Positions 59,318-64,000 of a stretch of DNA of 64,000 nucleotides are shown piece by piece (within the stretch, counting starts at the first letter, position 1; every line of letters begins with the position of its first letter). Made by a program: the position numbers and the translations under genes. This DNA comes from Stentor roeselii (Eukaryota; Ciliophora; Heterotrichea; Heterotrichida; Stentoridae), in NCBI GenBank assembly GCA_006503475.1, contig RSEH01000187.1, positions 1-64,000 on the forward strand. Reading direction: 5' to 3'. Below the pieces are notes generated by a model that searched no databases, was not told where the DNA came from, and saw only the letters and a list, made by a program, of their open reading frames with translations.

Positions 59318-60883
59318 ATGGGTTGTGGGTACTTCAAATTGAATAATCCAAAACGCAAAAGACGGATCTCTGATAAAGTAGTTATCAGTCCTGGTCTCTT
59401 CATGAAAAAAAACTTCGGAAAGATACAAAACTATTATAAAGAGATTAAAGTCTTGGGTTCTGGAGCTTTTGCTGATGTTAAACTTTACCAACATCTTCCA
59501 ACTTCAAGTTTTCGAGCTATCAAAACTATTTATAAAGTTGGACTTCATCAACAACAGCTGGATGAGACTTATATGCTTAAAGAAATTTGTGTACTTACGT
59601 CTTTAGACCACCCGAACATTTTGAGGTGCTATGAAATTTTTGAAGATTCTTGGAAATATTACATTTCCATGGAGTATTGTGATGGTGGTGAACTATTCAA
59701 AAAAATAGTAGAAATGAAGACATTTTCCGAAAAAGACGCAGGAGAAATAATGCACCAGGTTTTATCAGCAATGAGTTATTGCCACAGCAAAAACATCATC
59801 CATCGTGATTTAAAGCCCGAAAACATTCTCCTAGAAAAAGACTCTTCACAGTTTTCAGTAAAAATCGCTGATTTCGGCTCTTCCTGTTTTTTAGACAAAA
59901 ATAAACGACTTAGCGGTTGTTTCGGTTCAGCTTATTACGTAGCTCCTGAGGTGCTTCTCGATGATTACAACGAAAAATGTGATATTTGGAGTTGTGGAGT
60001 GATTTTATTTATTCTTCTCACAGGAAAAGCTCCTTATTCTGGAAAAGACGCGAAAATGATTCTGCATTTGATAAAAACTGCTCCTCTTCAAATAGACCGT
60101 GAGCAAGTCCCGAACGTGTCAGATCTTTGTCTTGATTTACTGCAGAAAATGCTCCAAGTCGACCCAAAACAACGAATTTCCGCAAAAGAAGCAGTGAACC
60201 ACAGCTGGATCCTTTCAACTCGACGTCAAAAAACTTTAAAAACCCAGCCAAACCCTGAAAACCTTGAAAACCTTGAAAACCTTAAAAACCTTAAAAACCT
60301 TGAAAATCCTGAAAATCCTGAAAAACTTGAAAATCCTGAAAATTTCGAGAACTACGACTTCTGCGAAGTTTTAAAATCACTTCAACAGTTCCATGCTTCA
60401 GTAAAACTAAAAGATGCAGTTCACGTTTTTTTAGCAAGTCAAGTAATTTCCCAAGTTGAATCTCAACAACTGGCGCGGCACTTTCGTTCAATTGACAAGA
60501 ACTCTGACGGGAAGTTATCAAAAGATGAGCTTTTTTCGAATTATCGAGAAGTAATGAATGAGGAAAACGCGAAAGAAACAGTGAATAAGATAATGAGTCA
60601 AGTTGACGTTAACTTAAGCGGGGACATTGACTACGCCGAGTTCTTATCAGCTTGCATGGACCATAAGAAATACTTGTCAATAGAGTACTTAAATGCTGCC
60701 TTTCGCTTATTTGACAGAGATGGAAGCGGATTTATCACTGCTGATGAAATCATGGAAGTACTTGGAACTGGAAACGACCTCCCTGGCAGGGCCTGGGAAG
60801 AAATCATTAAAGACGTTGATGAAAACGGAGATGGAGTCATTGATTTGAAGGAGTTCGTTGGACTCATGGTTGGTTGTAATTAG
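59318..60883 (+). CDS. Calcium-dependent protein kinase (CDPK)
   Basis: 521 residues. MGCGYF marks likely myristoylation and palmitoylation. The kinase domain spans about 44-298: LGSGAFADVKLY, IHRDLKPENILL, IADFGSS and GSAYYVAPEV are intact. The autoinhibitory junction is preceded by an Asn/Glu/Leu triplet tract (about 312-345, 9-bp DNA repeats). Four EF-hands follow (about 385-515): DKNSDGKLSKDE, DVNLSGDIDYAE, DRDGSGFITADE and DENGDGVIDLKE each have suitable calcium ligands. CDPKs act on Ser/Thr when calcium rises, and are typical of ciliates, apicomplexans and plants. The 3' end overlaps the glucosidase gene by 20 bp. Confidence 0.93.
   Translation: MGCGYFKLNNPKRKRRISDKVVISPGLFMKKNFGKIQNYYKEIKVLGSGAFADVKLYQHLPTSSFRAIKTIYKVGLHQQQLDETYMLKEICVLTSLDHPNILRCYEIFEDSWKYYISMEYCDGGELFKKIVEMKTFSEKDAGEIMHQVLSAMSYCHSKNIIHRDLKPENILLEKDSSQFSVKIADFGSSCFLDKNKRLSGCFGSAYYVAPEVLLDDYNEKCDIWSCGVILFILLTGKAPYSGKDAKMILHLIKTAPLQIDREQVPNVSDLCLDLLQKMLQVDPKQRISAKEAVNHSWILSTRRQKTLKTQPNPENLENLENLKNLKNLENPENPEKLENPENFENYDFCEVLKSLQQFHASVKLKDAVHVFLASQVISQVESQQLARHFRSIDKNSDGKLSKDELFSNYREVMNEENAKETVNKIMSQVDVNLSGDIDYAEFLSACMDHKKYLSIEYLNAAFRLFDRDGSGFITADEIMEVLGTGNDLPGRAWEEIIKDVDENGDGVIDLKEFVGLMVGCN
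60252..60349 (+). repeat. 9-bp minisatellite inside the CDPK gene
   Basis: About 11 imperfect copies of CCTGAAAAC/CCTTGAAAA-type units. They encode Pro-Glu-Asn, Leu-Glu-Asn and Leu-Lys-Asn tripeptides between the kinase and the calcium-binding half. The frame is kept by the period of nine. Confidence 0.8.
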
Positions 60884-61820
60884 TTAAATCTAAGCAGAGT
60901 ACTGGATGGGTCAAAATCCCTTCGTATCTGCATTTTGAAGTCTCTTTTAATGAAAGAAGTGAAAGTTTTGAAGAACATTTTAGAGATAGGCTCAGGGAAC
61001 GTCGTAGATTCGTTGAACATTGAGTACCGCCTGTGAAGATAAGATTTTTGTAGGATTTATCGAAACCTGACCATTTTCTGTGTGGATTTTACCCGAGGCT
61101 TAAAACTGTTTTTCCTTCTTTTTGAGTTGCTTGGTCGAAGAACATTATCGTGTATTCGTATTTTTCGGTCTTGTATTTTAATTTTAGATCTAGTAAGTCA
61201 AAAAATTCTTTATTTTTTCCAAAATCAAGTGTTTTGATCCTTTCAATTTTCTTAATCTCATCCAAAGCATCCCTCCTTACATCCTTAGCCAAAGTCAAAG
61301 CCTTCGCAATAGGTTCATTTTCCATATCATCCTTCGAAGTAACATTCATCAGTGCTTCAAGAAACACAATTTTCTCTTCACTTTCCTTCAAAACACTAAC
61401 ACCTCTATTCAAATGCATCTCCTGATGATAAAAATTTTGCGAATTCAACACAAAAGCACTTAAACCATTTCTAATTCCTTCTTTGAACATCTGAAACTTT
61501 TCCACTTTATTTTCTCGTTGTTTTTCCAAAAACATCTGACAAGAGTTACTACAAAGTCCAGTACTTTCATCACTTCCATCACAACAGTCTACTTATCAAC
61601 TACCACAAATCCCGTCTTTAACCCGACTTGAAGGAATCTCAATTCCAGGACATTGAAAAACAGCAGAAGGACAGGCAGAAGTTTTCCTTTCATCTGAACC
61701 ATCAGGACAGTCACAGAAGTCGTCATTGACGAAAGAAGAAGGAATGACCCTTGAAGAATCTTCACAGTTGAAAAAGTCGCAGCTGAGACATGGATGAATG
61801 AGAAAGATGACAGAAAACAT
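60864..61820 (-). CDS. PRKCSH: Glucosidase II beta subunit (two introns)
   Basis: Exons on the minus strand are 61604-61820, 61093-61588 and 60864-61077, giving 308 residues. The Met at 61820 starts a signal peptide (MFSVIFLIHPCLSC). An upstream Met at 61862 would overlap a tRNA and is rejected. Two LDLa-like modules follow (DDFCDCPDGSDER, then DGICDCCDGSDE formed across intron 1), then a helical spacer. Intron 2 restores LGKWSGF and an MRH lectin domain with its cysteines and CRYEG. No C-terminal HDEL-type signal is seen. In the ER this subunit retains and directs the catalytic alpha subunit to N-glycans. It is much shorter than the human protein (528). Confidence 0.88.
61078..61092 (-). other. 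15-nt intron 2 of glucosidase II beta
   Basis: GTAAAATCCACACAG on the minus strand, phase 2, giving TAA in frame if retained. Removal reads LGKW into the MRH domain, as in other species. It is the only intron of the nine ending in CAG. Confidence 0.9.
61589..61603 (-). other. 15-nt intron 1 of glucosidase II beta
   Basis: GTAGTTGATAAGTAG on the minus strand, phase 1, giving TGA and TAA in frame if retained. Removal restores the conserved LDLa text DGICDCCDGSDE. Confidence 0.95.
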
Positions 61821-61854
61821 TTTGTATTTAAGCAGAAAAGTTACTAGTTGAATA

Positions 61855-61927
61855 GCTTCCATAGCTCAGTAGGTAGAGCATTAGGCTGTTAACCTAAAGG
61901 TCAGTGGTTCAAGCCCACTTGGTAGCG
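61855..61927 (+). tRNA. tRNA-Asn (GTT), copy 1
   Basis: 73 nt that fold as a cloverleaf: acceptor GCTTCCA/TGGTAGC (one U-U mismatch at pair 4), D arm, anticodon stem TTAGG/CCTAA with loop CTGTTAA (anticodon GTT), T arm AGTGG/CCACT with loop TTCAAGC. Internal A box TAGCTCAGTAGG and B box GGTTCAAGCC are present, and a run of six T follows as a pol III stop. No intron, and CCA is not encoded. Confidence 0.95.
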
Positions 61928-62119
61928 TTTTTTGATTAAATATGAAAAAGGGCTTTAGGAAGAAGGTATTGATTTTAGATGATTTTGTGAAAGGGTTAGG
62001 ATTGAAAGATTTTTGAAAGGATTTGGATAAGAATTTTAATTTTTTTAGTTGATTGAATTGAGATGTCCTGGTAAGTTGTTGACATTTCAATTATATAGGA
62101 ATTTAGAAAGACTAGAACA

Positions 62120-62192
62120 GCTTCCATAGCTCAGTAGGTAGAGCATTAGGCTGTTAACCTAAAGGTCAGTGGTTCAAGCCCACTTGGTAGCG
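62120..62192 (+). tRNA. tRNA-Asn (GTT), copy 2
   Basis: Identical in all 73 bases to copy 1, 265 bp downstream in the same direction, again followed by a T run. Confidence 0.95.
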
Positions 62193-62229
62193 TTTTTTAT
62201 TTTTAATAAAAAATATTCTTTTCTAAGGT

Positions 62230-62487
62230 AAATCTAAGTAGAATGCTTCTAAATCAGATCTTAATCAAAATTTCAGAAATTTTCTGAACTTCCTGATAAA
62301 ATCCCTGAAAAATAAAAAAATACCTTCAAGTTCATCGTGAAGAAACATATTCAAACGCAAATCTAATTAGAATGTTTCTAAATCAGATCTTAATCAAAAT
62401 TTCAGAAATTTTCTGAACTCCCTGATAAAATCCCTGAAAAACAAAAAAAATTCCTTAAAATCCATCGTGAAGAAACATATTCAAACC
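62230..62487. repeat. Two-copy tandem repeat of about 130 bp between tRNA genes
   Basis: Unit 1 begins near 62230 and unit 2 near 62360. They share AAATCAGATCTTAATCAAAA, a palindromic core (TTCAGAAATTTTCTGAA with 8-bp arms), CCTGATAAAATCCCTGAAAA and CATCGTGAAGAAACATATTC, with few differences and small indels. There is no open frame of note. The function is unknown. Confidence 0.88.
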
Positions 62488-62501
62488 ATAAAATAAAAAA
62501 A

Positions 62502-62574
62502 CGCTACCAAGTGGGCTTGAACCACTGACCTTTAGGTTAACAGCCTAATGCTCTACCTACTGAGCTATGGAAGC
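62502..62574 (-). tRNA. tRNA-Asn (GTT), copy 3, inverted
   Basis: The reverse complement of copies 1 and 2, identical over 73 nt, with a seven-T run after its 3' end on the minus strand. It lies just beyond the two-unit repeat. Confidence 0.95.
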
Positions 62575-62671
62575 TGCTCATTTCTCTTCATTTCTAACTA
62601 AATACAATATTTCATCTTCCAATCACCATGATTCAACCTCATCTGAACACCTAAGACCTAATATTCAATAA

Positions 62672-64000
62672 ATGGATACAAAAGGATTAACTTCTCCTGA
62701 ACTTGAGTCGATTTCTCTCAGCAAGATGTCAGAATACTTCGACATCGGAATAAGTTCTAAACAAAAAGACCTTCTAATTTTCATCCTGAAAGTAAAAACA
62801 GTAAACTTCCACTGGAAACTCGTGAAAACCTACGACGAAATGATAAAATGTTACAAAAAGCACAAAAGTAAGCTAGTCAAAAAACAGCAAATCCCTAAAA
62901 ATAAAGTCTTCCACAACTGGAACGACTTCGAAAAACAAAAAAAAATAGAAGAGCTTTTTTTTGACCTTTTTTCAAATGAATCAGTTCTCGAGTCTGATCA
63001 TTTCAAAGAATTTTTAGAGATCAGCAAGACCAGTTTCTTCGGAACTGCCTCTAAAGGAAAAGAAGGTTACATAAAAAAACAAACAGGAGGACGAGTAGGC
63101 AACGATTCAAAGTGTTTTAATTGCAGCAGACATTTCAAAAGGTTCCAGAAGCGTTGGCTAATTGTAAGAGATTCCGGAATATACCTGTCAAAAAGCATAG
63201 AAAACGACGAAATGAGTGAATATCTCATGTTCGACAAAGAAATTTCTTTCATTTACGGCCCAGCTTCAGGTCACAACCTCGGCATTCGCATTTCAAACTC
63301 GAAACGCGAATTACTGATAAAAACAAGCAGCTACTTAAAACAACTTGACTGGATCCAAGCCTTGGAGTTAGCAGCAAACGCTTCAGACTACAAAGGCCCG
63401 AAACCTTTTAACTCACTTTACCCTGTTCGACCTGGTAACAAGGTGAAGATCTTTATCGACGGAGATGATTATTTTCGCAAGGTTTATCAGAAGCTGAAAT
63501 CTGCGAAGTCTCAAGTTTTGATCTCGGACTGGTGGCTTAGTCCTGAGCTGTACTTGAAAAGACCTGCAAGGAAAAATGAGAAGAGCATGTTGATTAATGT
63601 GTTGAAGAAAATCGCTCAAAATAATGTAAGTGTTTATGTGCATGTTTATAAGGAAGTCTCTTCTGCCCTTACTCTTTGTTCGAAGTATACTGTTAGTCAA
63701 CTGAGAAATGCTCATCATAATATTAGAGCCATTAGACACCCTAAACGGTCGATATATGGAGGAGAGTTTCTTTGGTCTCATCATGAAAAACTTGTTTGTA
63801 TTGATCAGGAAGTCGCTTTTTTAGGAGGACTTGATTTGTGCTATGGACGATGGGATAATCATAAACATCCTTTGAAGGATTTGAAACAGGATTTGTTTAA
63901 TGGAATTGATTACTCGAATAGCAGGATTAAGGACTTTGCTAATGTGCAGGATTGGAAAAATGATCAGCTGGATAGGAAGACTCAGACTAGGATGCCCTGG
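62672..64000 (+). CDS. Phospholipase D (PX-PH type), 5' part
   Basis: 443 codons open to the right edge of the window. A PX-like segment lies near 40-85 (FHWKLVKTYDEMIKCYKKHK). A PH domain sits at about 130-235 (GYIKKQTGG, then FKRFQKRWLIVRDSGIYL). The first catalytic HKD motif follows at about 370-380: SHHEKLVCIDQEVAFLGGLD, with H-x-K-x4-D intact. It is followed by YGRWD, as in PLD1/2 and plant PLD-zeta. It should cleave phosphatidylcholine to phosphatidic acid. The second HKD motif must lie beyond the window. Confidence 0.9.
   Translation, partial: MDTKGLTSPELESISLSKMSEYFDIGISSKQKDLLIFILKVKTVNFHWKLVKTYDEMIKCYKKHKSKLVKKQQIPKNKVFHNWNDFEKQKKIEELFFDLFSNESVLESDHFKEFLEISKTSFFGTASKGKEGYIKKQTGGRVGNDSKCFNCSRHFKRFQKRWLIVRDSGIYLSKSIENDEMSEYLMFDKEISFIYGPASGHNLGIRISNSKRELLIKTSSYLKQLDWIQALELAANASDYKGPKPFNSLYPVRPGNKVKIFIDGDDYFRKVYQKLKSAKSQVLISDWWLSPELYLKRPARKNEKSMLINVLKKIAQNNVSVYVHVYKEVSSALTLCSKYTVSQLRNAHHNIRAIRHPKRSIYGGEFLWSHHEKLVCIDQEVAFLGGLDLCYGRWDNHKHPLKDLKQDLFNGIDYSNSRIKDFANVQDWKNDQLDRKTQTRMPW

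Noticed and set aside
61821-61862. Upstream Met of glucosidase II beta at 61862
   Set aside because: It falls inside tRNA-Asn copy 1. The downstream Met at 61820 starts a good signal peptide.
61881-62090. Minus-strand open frame of 69 residues across the tRNA
   Set aside because: It runs through tRNA-Asn sequence and AT-rich spacer with no recognisable protein.
1-64000. CRISPR arrays, transposons, retroelements or telomere repeats
   Set aside because: No spaced direct repeats, transposase or reverse transcriptase frames, or telomere tracts were seen.

Overview
This window looks like part of the macronuclear genome of a heterotrich ciliate, most likely Stentor or a close relative. The DNA is AT-rich and very gene-dense. 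Gaps between genes are often under 100 bp, and several convergent gene pairs overlap at their 3' ends. All long reading frames are open under the standard code, and TAA, TAG and TGA are all used as terminators, which argues against UGA-recoding heterotrichs such as Blepharisma. The strongest mark is a set of nine introns, each exactly 15 nt long, with GT...AG ends and an A at position 10. I found these by joining reading frames that are interrupted by a stop. Tiny introns of 15-16 nt together with the standard code are, from general knowledge, characteristic of Stentor.

Layout. 1-11 kb: the 5' end of a B-box-like protein, a coiled-coil protein, delta-tubulin, a ZNF598/Hel2-type ubiquitin ligase, a copine, a TTC39/Iml2-like TPR protein and a P-type cyclin. 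11-26 kb: dCMP deaminase, the AP-3 delta subunit (one intron), a coiled-coil protein, a UBA-UIM-USP protein that has lost its catalytic Cys and His, an IQ-motif protein, a small membrane protein with two introns, a small protein ending in a CaaX box, an amino-acid transporter and two long coiled-coil proteins (one with a RING). 27-38 kb: a small membrane protein, a FOP/CEP43-like protein, a paralogue of the IQ protein, a J-protein, a START-domain protein, a zinc finger-LRR fusion across an intron and a large PAS/multi-TM protein of the TmcB-like type. 38-50 kb: coiled-coil genes, a decayed 63-bp repeat array, a sensor-like receptor with two introns, POC5, a TPR-IQ protein, the mitochondrial phosphate carrier, a DYRK kinase and the co-chaperone STI1/Hop. 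50-57 kb: a tandem pair of monoacylglycerol-lipase-like genes, then three copies of an O-methyltransferase gene of which only one is intact. 57-64 kb: an ankyrin-like protein, a CPAP/SAS-4-like protein, a CDPK, glucosidase II beta (two introns), three identical tRNA-Asn genes around a two-copy repeat, and the 5' part of a phospholipase D.

The genes do not form an operon. The recurrent theme is the cell cortex and basal body: delta-tubulin, FOP, POC5 and CPAP are all conserved centriole proteins. Three predicted N-myristoylated proteins (START, ankyrin-like and CDPK) are also present. The most informative regions for follow-up are the micro-introns, the dead deubiquitinase, the duplicated and decaying methyltransferase block, the lipase pair with a sharp identity boundary, and the abrupt changes of nucleotide skew inside genes. 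I saw no CRISPR array, telomere repeat, retroelement or transposon.
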